Shown here: in pieces, positions 51,965-60,645 of the stretch | How the letters are laid out: each line of letters begins with the position of its first letter | How positions within the stretch are numbered: the first letter of the stretch is position 1 | From: Haloplanus sp. XH21 | GTDB lineage: Archaea > Halobacteriota > Halobacteria > Halobacteriales > Haloferacaceae | Length of the DNA stretch: 64,000 bases | NCBI RefSeq assembly: GCF_023276355.1 | Contig: NZ_JALLPL010000001.1 | Location: 372,001-436,000, forward strand | Direction of reading: 5' to 3' | Notes under the pieces: model-generated | What the model was told of the DNA's origin: nothing | The model's database searches: none | Seen by the model: only the letters and a program-made list of their open reading frames with translations | Translations under genes and position numbers: made by a program

Positions 51965-52482
51965 ATTCGATATAGCGATATAGAATTTATCTCGTCGGTG
52001 GCATAGTCGGAGGCCCCCTCGGTGTAGATGACCCGAGGAGATCGCCCGTGCTACGGGGCCATACGTCATCGACGGTAAGGAAGCGCCGGAAGCCCGATCA
52101 AGCTCAAATGCAGGGCGCCTCGCGGACATCTCTGTCGCGTGCGAACCCCCACCGAGACGACAGTGCTTGGGGGGAGCTCTGAGTTCCCGGCACACCGCGA
52201 ACGATTCTCGGCGAGTCGCGGAAGGATTGGGACCATCAGGGTGGTACAGTAGTCACTCCCCCTCGAACTCATCGGAGCGAGGACGATCCGACGATCGTGA
52301 CTGCACCCCGCGGGAGATCGGCCGAACTACAGCCAGACATCACCGCGCTCCCCACAGCACGCCGAGGATTCGCCCGCAGAGCAGGCCAGGCACGGCGACA
52401 GTGCCGCCCGGTACGGAATGCACCCGAAGCGTGTTGACACCGCCTCGATCCCCTGAATAAATCATATATCGCTATAGAGAAT
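51965..52482. repeat. 518-bp non-coding segment bounded by 26-bp inverted repeats
   Basis: The left arm (51965-51990, attcgatatagcgatatag then aatttat) and the reverse complement of the right arm (52457-52482) agree at 22 of 26 positions, sharing the exact core tatagcgatata. Both arms are A/T-rich inside G+C-rich DNA. The interior has no acidic ORF. It may be a MITE-like element or a pair of inward-facing TATA promoters; no clear target-site duplication is visible. The remaining DNA between rpl39e and thpR (51770-51964 and 52483-52534) holds only the operon promoter and nothing else I recognise. Confidence 0.6.
51992..52074 (+). ncRNA. Possible structured RNA (weak)
   Basis: A near-complementary pair gtcggtggcata (near 51994) and tacgtcatcgac (near 52063-52074) can close a stem with wobble pairs. 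Inside are smaller hairpins: cctcgg...ccgagg, cccgt-gct-acggg and ggcccc...ggggcc. The inverted-repeat TATA element lies just upstream. No known RNA family is recognised. Confidence 0.25.
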
Positions 52483-52534
52483 TGTCCCGTCAGCCGGAGA
52501 CTCATCGTCGCATCGCACCGAAAGAAATCGCCGA

Positions 52535-53086
52535 TTACAGCGGGTATCGCGCCACAGTGCGGTACTCCGGGCCCTCCGCCGTGAGCGTGCTCTCCGTGAG
52601 CCGGAGTGCGCTCACTTCGAGACGGCCCAGGGTGGGATCATCGTCCCGAACCACGCGCTGGACGGCTTCTTTCCCCCGCGCGTCGTCCATGCGGGCCAGG
52701 GTGACGTGCGGCGTGAAGTCGTGGTCTTCGGGATCGAACCCCAGCGCCGTCATCTCGCGTTCGACGGCCTCGTGGAGGCGCGTGAGTTCCGCGCGCCCCT
52801 CGCGGACGCCGGCCCAGACGACGCTGATGTATTCGAGGGAGGGGAAGACGCCGAATCCGGCGACGGTCATCGCGAACGGATCGACGCCGGCGTCGTCGAC
52901 GGCGGACGCGATTCCGCCCTCCACGGCGTCGAGGCGGTCGGGATCGACCTCGCCCAGGAACTTGATCGTGATGTGGGCGTTCTCCGGATCGACTGGGCGA
53001 ATACCGCCGGCGTCGGGCAGGCGTGACTGCGCGGCGGCGAGGGTGTCGGCCAGCGCGTCGACGGCGACGCTGACGAACAGACGCAT
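52535..53086 (-). CDS. thpR: RNA 2',3'-cyclic phosphodiesterase / 2'-5' RNA ligase
   Basis: The 183-aa protein has the 2H phosphoesterase pair of HxT/S motifs: HITIKFLGEV around residue 38 and HVTLARMDD around 130. Length and order match archaeal ThpR (LigT), which opens 2',3'-cyclic phosphates on RNA. The start is ATG 53086 (MRLFVSVAVD); upstream in-frame sequence is not acidic. It is divergent from the TPR gene, 163 bases away. Confidence 0.93.
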   Translation of the reverse strand: MRLFVSVAVDALADTLAAAQSRLPDAGGIRPVDPENAHITIKFLGEVDPDRLDAVEGGIASAVDDAGVDPFAMTVAGFGVFPSLEYISVVWAGVREGRAELTRLHEAVEREMTALGFDPEDHDFTPHVTLARMDDARGKEAVQRVVRDDDPTLGRLEVSALRLTESTLTAEGPEYRTVARYPL

Positions 53087-53249
53087 ACGAACGGGTGTCG
53101 GAAGCCGGCGAGGTAATACTAACGTCTGTAAGTCCGTGGAACGATTCGGTACCTCGGGGTACGAATCGTTCCATACAGTCACAGCCGACAGTATGAGTGC
53201 TTGGCCGGGTGACGCAGGCCTTAACCCGTCCGACACCCAATCACGACGC

Positions 53250-53987
53250 ATGGAAGACGACCGTCCTCACCAGTTCTCCGAAGGGCAGGGGTTCGACGAG
53301 GACTACGAGGAGTTCTCGCTCGACCCGCCCGAACTCTCGGTCGACCCGGCCGAAGTCGACCCCGTCGACTCACGGGTCCTGACCGACCTGCTCGACCGAC
53401 GCAACGTCGCCAGCGACCAGGTCGACGCCGAGCAGCTCGTCGATGTCGGGCTATCGTACATGGGCATCAACCGCTTCGAGGAGGCCACCGAAACCTTAGA
53501 GCGGGCGGCGAGTTTCGCCGATGACGACCAGATCGAACAGGAAGCCTGGGTGAACAAGGGCGCGGCCCACGCCGAACTCGACGAGTTCGACGAGGCCGTC
53601 GGCGCTTACAAGGAAGCGCTCTCCATCGACGAGGAGTCCGAACACGCCGCCACCGCGCACACCAACCTTGCGTACGCGCTCTGGGAGTGGGGCCGAACCG
53701 AACAGGCACTGGAACACGCCGAACGCGCCGTCGAGGTCGACCCGCGATTCGGCCAGGCCTGGTACAACCGCGGCTTCTTCCTCACCGAACGCGGCCTCCA
53801 CGAGAGCGCCGTCGACTGCTTCGACAACGCCATCCGCCTCGGGATGCGCACGACCGCGGTGCTCGAAGAGAAAGCGCGGGCGCTGGAGGAGATGGGCGAA
53901 CAAGAGGAAGCCGAACGCGTCCAGAAGCAGGCGGACGAACTTCGCGAGGAGGCGGAGCAGGAACTGGTCGAGGATCAGCAGCCGTGA
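53250..53987 (+). CDS. Tetratricopeptide-repeat protein
   Basis: The 245-aa product has an acidic N-terminal region (MEDDRPHQFSEGQGFDEDYE) and then about four to five TPR units such as VGLSYMGINRFEEATETLER, AWVNKGAAHAELDEFDEAVG, NLAYALWEWGRTEQALEHAE and YNRGFFLTERGLHESAVDCF, with a capping helix ending QELVEDQQP. TPR proteins mediate protein contacts. The next gene starts within the stop codon, so the pair is coupled. Partners cannot be deduced. Confidence 0.88.
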   Translation: MEDDRPHQFSEGQGFDEDYEEFSLDPPELSVDPAEVDPVDSRVLTDLLDRRNVASDQVDAEQLVDVGLSYMGINRFEEATETLERAASFADDDQIEQEAWVNKGAAHAELDEFDEAVGAYKEALSIDEESEHAATAHTNLAYALWEWGRTEQALEHAERAVEVDPRFGQAWYNRGFFLTERGLHESAVDCFDNAIRLGMRTTAVLEEKARALEEMGEQEEAERVQKQADELREEAEQELVEDQQP

Positions 53988-54277
53988 TGCGGGTTCAGGA
54001 GCGTGACACACCCGAGGGACTGCTTGTCGCCGTCTGCGACGAGGAGTGTCTCGGCGAGACCTACGAAGACGGCGAGGTGTCGCTGACCGTGACCGAGGAG
54101 TTCTACGGCGGGAGCGAGGCCGACGCCGACGACGTGGTCGACTCGCTCACCCGTGCGACGGTCGCGAACCTCGTCGGCGACCGGTGTGTGACCGTCGCCA
54201 TCGAGGCCGGCCTCGTCGACGAAGAGCGCGTTCTCGACCTGGGCGGCGCGCGCCACGCGCAGTTGCTCTGGCTTTGA
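53987..54277 (+). CDS. DUF424 family protein
   Basis: This 96-aa archaeal protein starts MRVQERDTPEGLLVAVCDEE and has CLGETYEDGEVSLTVTEEFY, GGSEADADDVVDSLTRATVA and NLVGDRCVTVAIEAGLVDEE, the DUF424 pattern (PF04242). The start (ATG 53987) shares one base with the TPR stop, so translation is probably coupled; GTG 53984 is an alternative. The family is conserved across archaea but its function is not known to me. A hairpin follows the stop. Confidence 0.85.
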   Translation: MRVQERDTPEGLLVAVCDEECLGETYEDGEVSLTVTEEFYGGSEADADDVVDSLTRATVANLVGDRCVTVAIEAGLVDEERVLDLGGARHAQLLWL

Positions 54278-54282
54278 CATCC

Positions 54283-54298
54283 TCCCGCCCTGAAGGGC
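54283..54298 (+). terminator. Hairpin after the DUF424 gene
   Basis: ccgccctgaagggcgg forms a 6-bp stem with a TGAA loop and is followed by ctttctcctc. A second hairpin, tcgggg...ccccga (54326-54343), lies close by between the two convergent genes. Confidence 0.5.
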
Positions 54299-54355
54299 GG
54301 CTTTCTCCTCGCACTTCCGTAATCATCGGGGGCATCGCCCCGAGAAGAATCGCTA

Positions 54356-55003
54356 TCAGAATCTCGAACTCTGCAGTTCCTCAACGTCCGAAATAGCCCC
54401 GATAGGCACGTAATGCGTCTCGCCCGAATCACCCGTGGGATGAATCCGGATCCGATAGGACCGGTCGGGGTCGAGGTCGAACACCAGGGCGCCCGCCTTT
54501 GACGACCCGCTGAGCACCGTCGCGGTGGCGAGCGGCGCCACGTCGAGACGCTCGTCGTCGGCGATTTTCGGCGTCGCCCCGGTGTCGACGTACCGAAGTT
54601 GGTCCTCGTTGCCGACGATGAACGCGTTCTGCGGGAACGAGATGGCCTCCTCCTGTGGGTTACTGAGTTCCAGCAGGATGATCAGATAGGTGCCGTCGGC
54701 GGTTGCGTTGTTCGCGCTACTGCCGATCCGGTCGGCGCGATAGAAGTCGATGATGCGGTAGCCGATGTGGTCCGGTTCGGTGCCGACGACGAACGACTCG
54801 TCGAGGTCGTGGGTCGGCCCGTCGGGACCGGGCGTCGCCGTCGGCGTTGCGGTCGCCGTCTCTGTTGCCGTCGCCGTCGGCGTTGCGGTCGCCGTCTCTG
54901 TTGCCGTCGCCGTGGCTGTTGCATCGGTACCGCCGCCACCACAGCCGGCGAGAAGACCGGTCGCGAGGGCGCCACACGTCGCCAGAATCTGTCGTCGTTG
55001 CAT
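54356..55003 (-). CDS. Lipoprotein with Thr/Ala-rich stalk
   Basis: The 215-aa product has a lipobox-bearing signal peptide (RRQILATCGALATGLLAGC), followed by a glycine cluster and a Thr/Ala/Pro/Glu repeat (ATATATETATATPTATATE), then an immunoglobulin-like domain of about 130 residues (HIGYRIIDFYRADRIGSSAN, YLIILLELSNPQEEAISFPQ) similar to DUF4352-type folds. The lipobox Cys anchors it outside the membrane. The function is unknown. The start is ATG 55003, divergent from sufS. Confidence 0.82.
   Translation of the reverse strand: MQRRQILATCGALATGLLAGCGGGGTDATATATATETATATPTATATETATATPTATPGPDGPTHDLDESFVVGTEPDHIGYRIIDFYRADRIGSSANNATADGTYLIILLELSNPQEEAISFPQNAFIVGNEDQLRYVDTGATPKIADDERLDVAPLATATVLSGSSKAGALVFDLDPDRSYRIRIHPTGDSGETHYVPIGAISDVEELQSSRF
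54834..54905 (-). repeat. Two perfect 36-bp repeats in the lipoprotein stalk
   Basis: Units 54834-54869 and 54870-54905 are identical on the plus strand and encode the repeated Thr/Ala/Glu/Pro stalk. Confidence 0.85.
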
Positions 55004-55135
55004 AGATCAACTCCCGTGAGTCTACCTAAAGAAAGTGTCGAGGCGGCGACCGATTCTGCCAGAGTAACCGAATCCGGTTCAGCGAAAGGTAAGACACCGA
55101 AGGGGTGTTATCCCTCCGGAACCTACGCCGCTCCA

Positions 55136-56413
55136 ATGGGAGTCCAGGAATCGTATCCGATCGACGTAGAGGCCATCCGGGCCGATTTCCCGATCCTCGA
55201 CCGACAGGTCGGCGGGAACGTGGAGTCGCCCGGTGAGAGCGACGACGACGACCAGCCGCTCTACTATCTGGACAACGCCGCGACGAGTCAGACGCCCGAA
55301 CCCGTCATCGAGACGATCAGCGACTACTACCGCAACTACAACGCCAACGTCCACCGCGGTATTCACCAGTTGAGTCAGGAGGCCTCGGTGGCCTACGAGG
55401 AGGCCCACGACACCGTCGCCGACTTCATCGGCGCCGACGGACGTGAGGAGATCGTCTTCACCAAGAACACGACCGAAAGCGAGAACCTCGTGGCCTACGC
55501 CTGGGGGTTGGCCGAGCTCGGCCCCGGCGACTCCGTCGTCCTCTCCGAGATGGAACACCACGCCTCGCTCGTGACGTGGCAGCAGATAGCCAAGCGGACT
55601 GGTGCCGAGGTGCGGTACATCCGCATCACCGACGACGGCTATCTCGACATGGACCACGCCGCCGAACTCATCGACGACTCCACGAAGATGGTGTCGGTCG
55701 TCCACATCTCGAACACGATGGGTGCGGTCAACCCCGTGTCCGACCTGGCCGACATGGCCCACGACCACGACGCGCTGATGTTCGTCGACGGCGCGCAGTC
55801 GGCGCCGACTCACCCCGTCGACGTCCAAGACATCGACGCCGACTTCTTCGCCTTCTCCGGCCACAAGATGTGTGGGCCGACCGGCATCGGCGTCCTCTAC
55901 GGCAAGGAGCATCTCCTCGAATCGATGCAGCCGTATCTCTACGGCGGGGAGATGATCCGCAGCGTCACCTACGAGGACGCGACGTGGGAGGACCTCCCCT
56001 GGAAGTTCGAGGCCGGCACGCCCTCCATCTCCCAGGGCATCGCGCTCGCGGCCGCCATCGAATACCTGGAGGATATCGGCATGGCGTCGATCCGTGACCA
56101 CGAGGAACTGCTCGCGGAGTACGCCTACGACCGCCTCAGCGAGTTCGACGACGTCACCATCTACGGCCCGCCGGGCGACGACCGGGGCGGTCTCGTCGCG
56201 TTCAACGTCGACGGCGTCCACGCCCACGACCTCTCCAGCATCTGCAACGATCACGGCGTGGCCATCCGCGCCGGCGACCACTGTACGCAGCCGCTGCACG
56301 ACAAACTCGGCGTCCCCGCCTCCGCCCGCGGCTCGTTCTACATCTACAACACGCGGGAGGAGATCGACGCCCTCGTCGACGCCGTCGCCGACGCTCGCGA
56401 CCTGTTCGCGTAG
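55136..56413 (+). CDS. sufS: SufS-type cysteine desulfurase
   Basis: The 425-aa pyridoxal-phosphate enzyme takes sulfur from cysteine for Fe-S cluster assembly. The PLP lysine is in SGHKMCGPTGIGVLYG (about residue 245); the catalytic Cys is in RAGDHCTQPLHDKLG (about 382), the SufS-type place. YLDNAATSQTPEPVIETISD at the start and TKNTTESENLVAYAWGLAEL are typical. The suf scaffold genes are not in this window. ATG 55136 is the start; a small hairpin lies upstream. Confidence 0.94.
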   Translation: MGVQESYPIDVEAIRADFPILDRQVGGNVESPGESDDDDQPLYYLDNAATSQTPEPVIETISDYYRNYNANVHRGIHQLSQEASVAYEEAHDTVADFIGADGREEIVFTKNTTESENLVAYAWGLAELGPGDSVVLSEMEHHASLVTWQQIAKRTGAEVRYIRITDDGYLDMDHAAELIDDSTKMVSVVHISNTMGAVNPVSDLADMAHDHDALMFVDGAQSAPTHPVDVQDIDADFFAFSGHKMCGPTGIGVLYGKEHLLESMQPYLYGGEMIRSVTYEDATWEDLPWKFEAGTPSISQGIALAAAIEYLEDIGMASIRDHEELLAEYAYDRLSEFDDVTIYGPPGDDRGGLVAFNVDGVHAHDLSSICNDHGVAIRAGDHCTQPLHDKLGVPASARGSFYIYNTREEIDALVDAVADARDLFA

Positions 56414-56544
56414 GCTGGCGCTGTTTTTCGTGCTGACTCGATACCGACAGCGACGGCGCTACGAGCGCAGCGTCTCGAAAAAATACGGAACTCGGTCGAC
56501 CGGACGATGCTGGAGACGGGAGAGAGATGGGGTGCGCGCCTATC

Positions 56545-58233
56545 CTACATCGCGCCGCCCATGCCACCCATACCGCCCATGCCGCCCATGCCGCCGCCCA
56601 TACCGCCGCCGGGGGCGCCACCTTCGTCGCCGCCGTCGTCGGTGCCGCCGCCCTTGAGGTCGCCGGCAGCGATGACGTCGTCGATGCGGAGGATCATGAC
56701 GGCCGCCTCGGTGGCGGACTCGATCGCCTGGGTCTTGACGCGGAGGGGTTCGACAACGCCCTCTTCCTCCATGTCGATGATGTCGCCCGTGTAGGCGTCC
56801 AGGCCGGCCGTGAGGTCGCCAGCGTCGTGCTGGGCGCGGAGGTCGACCAGCGAGTCGATGGGGTCGAGACCCGCGTTCTCGGCGAGCGTGCGCGGGATGA
56901 CGTCGAGTGCCTCAGCGAAGGCTTCGACGGCGAGCTGCTCGCGTCCCCCAACGGAGTCGGCGTAGTCGCGCAGACCGAGCGCGAGTTCGGCTTCGGGTGC
57001 GCCGCCGCCCGGCAGCACCTTGCCGTCTTCGAGGGTCGTGCGCACGACGCCAAGGGAGTCCTCGACGGCGCGCTCGACCTCGTCGACCACGTGCTCGGTC
57101 CCACCGCGGAGGACGAGCGTGACGGACTTGGCTTCGGCCACGTCCTCGACGAAGATGCGCTCGTCGCCGCCGATGTCCTTCTGACCGACGGAGCCGGCGA
57201 AGCCGAGGTCGTCCTCGGTGATGTCGTCGACGGAGCCGACGACCGTGCCGCCGGTGGAGCGGGCGAGTCGCGAGAGGTCGCTGTCCTTCGCACGGCGGAC
57301 GGCGAGGATGCCCTCCTGTGCGAGGTAATGCTGAGCCATGTCGTCGATGCCGCTACCGACGAAGACGACATCGGCGCCGACCGACTTCAGCTGATCGACC
57401 ATCTCTCGGAGCTGCTTCTCCTCCTGGTCGAGGAACTGCTGAAGCTGGTCGGGGTCGGTGACGTTGACCTCGGCGTCGATTTCGGTCTCCTTGACTTCGA
57501 TTGCGCCGTCGATCAGCGCGATGTCGGCGTCCTCGACCGCGTAGGGCATGCTGTCGCTGACGCGTTCCTTGTCGACGATGACGCCCTCGATGAGTTCGGA
57601 GTTACCGATGGCGCCACCGACGACCTTCTCGACGGAGATGTTGTCGGTGTCGACGTTGCCGTCGTCGTCGCGCACGGCGAGCACGGCGTCGACGAGCAGG
57701 TCGGCGAGCTGGTCTTTGGCGCTCTCGGCGCCCTTGCCCGTCATCGCCGTCGCGGCGATCTTGATGAGCGTCTCGCGGTCGTCGGGCGAGACGTCGATGG
57801 CGTTCTCTTCCAGGATCTCCTCGGCCTTCTCCGCGGCCTGACGGTAGCCCTGAGCGAGCGTCGTCGGGTGAATGTCCTGGTCGATGAGCTCCTCGGCCTC
57901 GTCGAGGAGTTCGCCCGCAATGACGACGGCCGACGTCGTGCCGTCTCCGACTTCCTCTTCCTGCGTCTCGGAGACTTCGACGATCATGTTCGCCGCGGGG
58001 TGGTCGATGTCCATCTCCTTCAGGATCGTGACGCCGTCGTTCGTGACGACGACGCTCCCGCCGGAGTCGACCAGCATCTTGTCCATTCCCTTCGGACCGA
58101 GCGTGGTCCGTACGGATTCTGCGACGGCCTTGCCAGCCGTGATGTTCATCGTCTGGGCGTCTTTCCCCTGTGTCCGCTGGGAATCCTCGCCGAGAATGAT
58201 CATCGGCTGTCCCTGCTGCATTCGCTGAGACAT
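56545..58233 (-). CDS. thsA: Thermosome (group II chaperonin) subunit
   Basis: The 562-aa subunit of the archaeal chaperonin refolds proteins with ATP. Signatures are [57 protein letters not shown] (phosphate loop), and [20 protein letters not shown]. The C-terminus is the flexible GGM tail ([16 protein letters not shown]...AM). ATG 58233 is the start; a GTG 58239 variant adds two residues. A heat-shock-like TATA box and an inverted repeat overlap the start region. Confidence 0.97.
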   Translation of the reverse strand: MSQRMQQGQPMIILGEDSQRTQGKDAQTMNITAGKAVAESVRTTLGPKGMDKMLVDSGGSVVVTNDGVTILKEMDIDHPAANMIVEVSETQEEEVGDGTTSAVVIAGELLDEAEELIDQDIHPTTLAQGYRQAAEKAEEILEENAIDVSPDDRETLIKIAATAMTGKGAESAKDQLADLLVDAVLAVRDDDGNVDTDNISVEKVVGGAIGNSELIEGVIVDKERVSDSMPYAVEDADIALIDGAIEVKETEIDAEVNVTDPDQLQQFLDQEEKQLREMVDQLKSVGADVVFVGSGIDDMAQHYLAQEGILAVRRAKDSDLSRLARSTGGTVVGSVDDITEDDLGFAGSVGQKDIGGDERIFVEDVAEAKSVTLVLRGGTEHVVDEVERAVEDSLGVVRTTLEDGKVLPGGGAPEAELALGLRDYADSVGGREQLAVEAFAEALDVIPRTLAENAGLDPIDSLVDLRAQHDAGDLTAGLDAYTGDIIDMEEEGVVEPLRVKTQAIESATEAAVMILRIDDVIAAGDLKGGGTDDGGDEGGAPGGGMGGGMGGMGGMGGMGGAM

Positions 58234-58248
58234 AATCACTCAGTGATT
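58234..58248. promoter_or_regulatory. 7-bp inverted repeat at the thermosome transcription start
   Basis: aatcact-c-agtgatt lies immediately upstream of the ATG, about where the RNA should start relative to the TATA box. A symmetric site here could bind a repressor. Confidence 0.45.
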
Positions 58249-58259
58249 GATTGTGATTC

Positions 58260-58268
58260 TATAAAAAT
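58260..58268 (-). promoter_or_regulatory. TATA box of the thermosome gene
   Basis: tataaaaat on the plus strand reads atttttata on the minus strand, about 31 bases before the ATG. The 264 bases between the KH gene and the thermosome contain no other ORF. Confidence 0.55.
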
Positions 58269-58497
58269 GTTTCGTTTCTTCGTGTTCCCCACCGCGCTGC
58301 AGTCGGGTGATTAGCGGTTCGAATGAGGGTTGTTGGCACGGGGGAATACCGTTGTCCGGTCGCGTGGCTCGACGGTGAAAGTCGCCACGGCGAGCAGCCG
58401 TTAGCGTCGCGAAAGGACGGTGCGCTCGGAGAGTGATCGGCAGTCAGGGGTGATTCTCGTCGGCCAACGAAACGCTATCGACGGGATCGATACGCCG

Positions 58498-59040
58498 TCA
58501 GTTCGACGGCTGGAGGCCCGCGTTCCGCGTGAGCTCGTTGTGTTTGCGTTCGAGGTAGCCGTACACTGCGCCGTGGGGCGCGCCGTCGAGCAGCATCTCG
58601 GCGGCCCGGCGGACGGCCTGGACCTCTTCCGGCTGGCCGATGACGCCGAGGGTCGTGCCGTAGATGACGACTTCGGCGCCCGAGAGCTCCTCCATGAGTT
58701 CGCGGGTGCGACCGTTCTCGCCGATGAGTCGCCCCTTCTTCCGCTGGAGGTCGTTCTTGTTTCGGGTGGCCTCGTCGATGTCGATCAGGTCGAACATCCG
58801 CATCTCGTCGTCGAGGAGGGAGAGCGCGGCGTCCGGCGGGAACCCGCGGCCGATCGCCCGAACGATGTCCGGAGCGACCATCGCGGTGACGGGGTCGCCC
58901 GAGGTGTCGATGGCGACGCTGCCGCTCTCGGAGTCGATGTCGAGACGGACCTCGGCGCGTCGCTCGATCTCGCGCATGGTCTCGCCGCCCTCACCGATGA
59001 GAACGCCGAGTCGGTCCTGCGGAACCTTCACGTGTTGCAT
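58498..59040 (-). CDS. KH-domain RNA-processing protein (Pno1/Krr1-like)
   Basis: The 180-aa protein has two KH domains: the first with VPQDRLGVLIGEGGETMREI (GxxG loop IGEGG), the second with KKGRLIGENGRTRELMEELS (IGENG). This two-KH architecture is typical of the archaeal relatives of Pno1/Dim2, which act in small-subunit rRNA maturation with Rio1. In related genomes it usually follows rio1; here the two are separated by an IS element. The start is ATG 59040. Confidence 0.9.
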   Translation of the reverse strand: MQHVKVPQDRLGVLIGEGGETMREIERRAEVRLDIDSESGSVAIDTSGDPVTAMVAPDIVRAIGRGFPPDAALSLLDDEMRMFDLIDIDEATRNKNDLQRKKGRLIGENGRTRELMEELSGAEVVIYGTTLGVIGQPEEVQAVRRAAEMLLDGAPHGAVYGYLERKHNELTRNAGLQPSN

Positions 59041-59083
59041 ACCCGATGTACCGGGTGTAGCGGTTTAACTCTTACAGGCTAAG

Positions 59084-59144
59084 TCCCCGTCCTCAAGGAG
59101 CAACGCAACGAGCGAAGTGAGTGAGTAGCGCAGTAGGACGGGGA
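59084..59144. repeat. Left hairpin of the IS element
   Basis: tccccgtcct (59084-59093) pairs with aggacgggga (59135-59144) around a loop containing gagcgaagtgagtgag. It is similar to the right hairpin. Confidence 0.75.
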
Positions 59145-59211
59145 TACAGCCGTGAGCTATCGTCACTCTCCACCGAAACACATAATATATATATTAGATA
59201 TATATTCACGT

Positions 59212-59370
59212 ATGGGCACGTTCGAACTGGAAGGCGAAGAAATCATTGACCGTGAAGCGAAGGAGTTCGGCGGGAGTGCCCACGTTACCGTTCCCAAAGA
59301 CTGGCGCGGCGCAGACGTGAAAGTCATCCGCGTCAGCGACCCCGACGAAACCGACGACCAAGACGAGTAA
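59212..59370 (+). CDS. DUF2080 transposon-associated protein
   Basis: The 52-aa protein MGTFELEGEEIIDREAKEFG, GSAHVTVPKDWRGADVKVIR, VSDPDETDDQDE is a DUF2080 (PF09853) member. Its GSAHVTVPKDW segment looks like a swapped-hairpin AbrB strand, so it may bind DNA. It is always found with TnpB in haloarchaeal elements and lies four bases before tnpB. A TATA-like tatatattagatatat precedes it. Confidence 0.82.
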   Translation: MGTFELEGEEIIDREAKEFGGSAHVTVPKDWRGADVKVIRVSDPDETDDQDE

Positions 59371-59374
59371 CACG

Positions 59375-60634
59375 ATGAACTACAACTACAGGTATCGTAT
59401 CGACCCCGACGAAGCCGTTCAATCTGAACTAGAACGGCACATAGATGCCTGTAGGCAACTCTACAACCACTACTTGTACGAACTCCGCAACACGGGCGAG
59501 TACCTGTCGTATACCGCGATGCAGAATATGCTTCCCGACCTGAAAGATTGGTGGGACGATCTCAACGACGTGTACTCGAAAGTGTTACAGATGGTTGCCC
59601 GCCGTGTCAGCGACAACCTCGACCGCCTCAAAGAAAAGAAAGACAACGGGTGCAAAGTCGGGATGCTCAAGTGGAAATCACCGCGAGAGTATCGGAGCCT
59701 CACCTACAACCAGTCTGGTTTCGAACTCAAGAACACGAGTGACCAGACCATCCTTTCTCTTTCCAAGATTGGTGAGATACCGATACACCTCCACCACGAC
59801 GTCCCCGATAACGCCCGCGTGAAACAAGTCACAGTCAAACAAGAGAAAACGGGCGAGTGGTACGTCATCTTCGGCATCGAAACCGAAGACGACGCGCCCG
59901 AAAAACCCGTTCTGGATGAGGTTGACTGCGACGACATGGTCGGCATCGACGTGGGTATCATCAAGTACGCTCACGACACCGACAGCACGATGGTCGGCAG
60001 TCTTGACCTCGAATCCGAGTACAAGCGGCTCGAACGCGAGCAACGAGCGTTGAGTCGCAAACAGGAAGGCTCGCAGAACTGGCACGAGCAACGCCGCCGC
60101 GTGGCCTGTAACCACGCTCGTATTGTACGGAAACGCCGCGACTTCCTGCACAAACTCTCAAACTACTACGCTCGGGAGTACGATCTCGTGGCAGTCGAAG
60201 ACCTCGACGTTCACGGGATGATGCAACTGCCGTCGAACAGTCGCAACCGAGCGTCGGCGTCGTGGCGGACATTCATCGACTTCCTCGAATACAAATGCGA
60301 GCGCGAGGGCACGCACTTTGTGAAAGTCGAACCTGAGGGCACGACACAAGAGTGTGCCGAGTGCGGGGTTGTGGTTAAGAAAGAACTGTGGGTGCGCGAG
60401 CATTCCTGCCCGACCTGTGGGTTCGAGACCGACCGCGACGAGAACGCCGCCTACAACGTGCTACAACGCGGTCTTTCAGAGTTAGGCGTGGGATACGCCG
60501 AAGTGACGCCTGCGGAGACTGCACTCCCTACGTCCGCGACTGGTGGGTCGTCCACCGTCGTGGATGCAAAGTGCGTCGTTGAAACAGGAAGCCCCACCCT
60601 CAAGGAGCGAACGGCGTTAGCCGTGAGCGAGTAG
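59375..60634 (+). CDS. tnpB: TnpB RNA-guided nuclease (IS1341-type)
   Basis: The 419-aa OrfB protein has the RuvC triad: D192 in VGIDVGIIKYAHD, E275 in VAVEDLDVHGM and the DRDEN motif at 353-357. The zinc finger is CAEC...CPTC. TnpB proteins are RNA-guided nucleases that help keep the element; the guide RNA (omega-RNA) is expected from the 3' end, which here overlaps the right hairpin and the stop codon. No frameshift or truncation is visible, so it is probably active. Confidence 0.92.
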   Translation: MNYNYRYRIDPDEAVQSELERHIDACRQLYNHYLYELRNTGEYLSYTAMQNMLPDLKDWWDDLNDVYSKVLQMVARRVSDNLDRLKEKKDNGCKVGMLKWKSPREYRSLTYNQSGFELKNTSDQTILSLSKIGEIPIHLHHDVPDNARVKQVTVKQEKTGEWYVIFGIETEDDAPEKPVLDEVDCDDMVGIDVGIIKYAHDTDSTMVGSLDLESEYKRLEREQRALSRKQEGSQNWHEQRRRVACNHARIVRKRRDFLHKLSNYYAREYDLVAVEDLDVHGMMQLPSNSRNRASASWRTFIDFLEYKCEREGTHFVKVEPEGTTQECAECGVVVKKELWVREHSCPTCGFETDRDENAAYNVLQRGLSELGVGYAEVTPAETALPTSATGGSSTVVDAKCVVETGSPTLKERTALAVSE

Positions 60635-60641
60635 GGTGGGG
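60592..60641. repeat. Right hairpin of the IS element (omega-RNA 3' region)
   Basis: ccccaccct (60592-60600) pairs with agggtgggg (60633-60641). It contains the tnpB stop codon. The conserved omega-RNA scaffold of TnpB elements lies in this position in other systems. Confidence 0.7.
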
Positions 60642-60645
60642 TAGT

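Larger units (their letters stand above)
59084..60645 (+). mobile_element. IS1341-type (IS200/IS605 group) element with DUF2080 and TnpB
   Basis: The element carries a DUF2080 gene and an intact tnpB but no tnpA (Y1 transposase), the IS1341 layout. It is bounded by two similar hairpins (59084-59144 and 60592-60641), each containing CCTCAAGGAGC. The insertion lies between rio1 (its stop begins at 60646) and the KH gene. The exact ends cannot be placed without a comparison to an empty site. Confidence 0.8.

Noticed and set aside
51992-52450. SRP 7S RNA or RNase P RNA in the gap upstream of the ftsY operon
   Set aside because: The conserved Alu-domain and helix 8 motifs of SRP RNA, and the conserved RNase P core strings, were not found on either strand.
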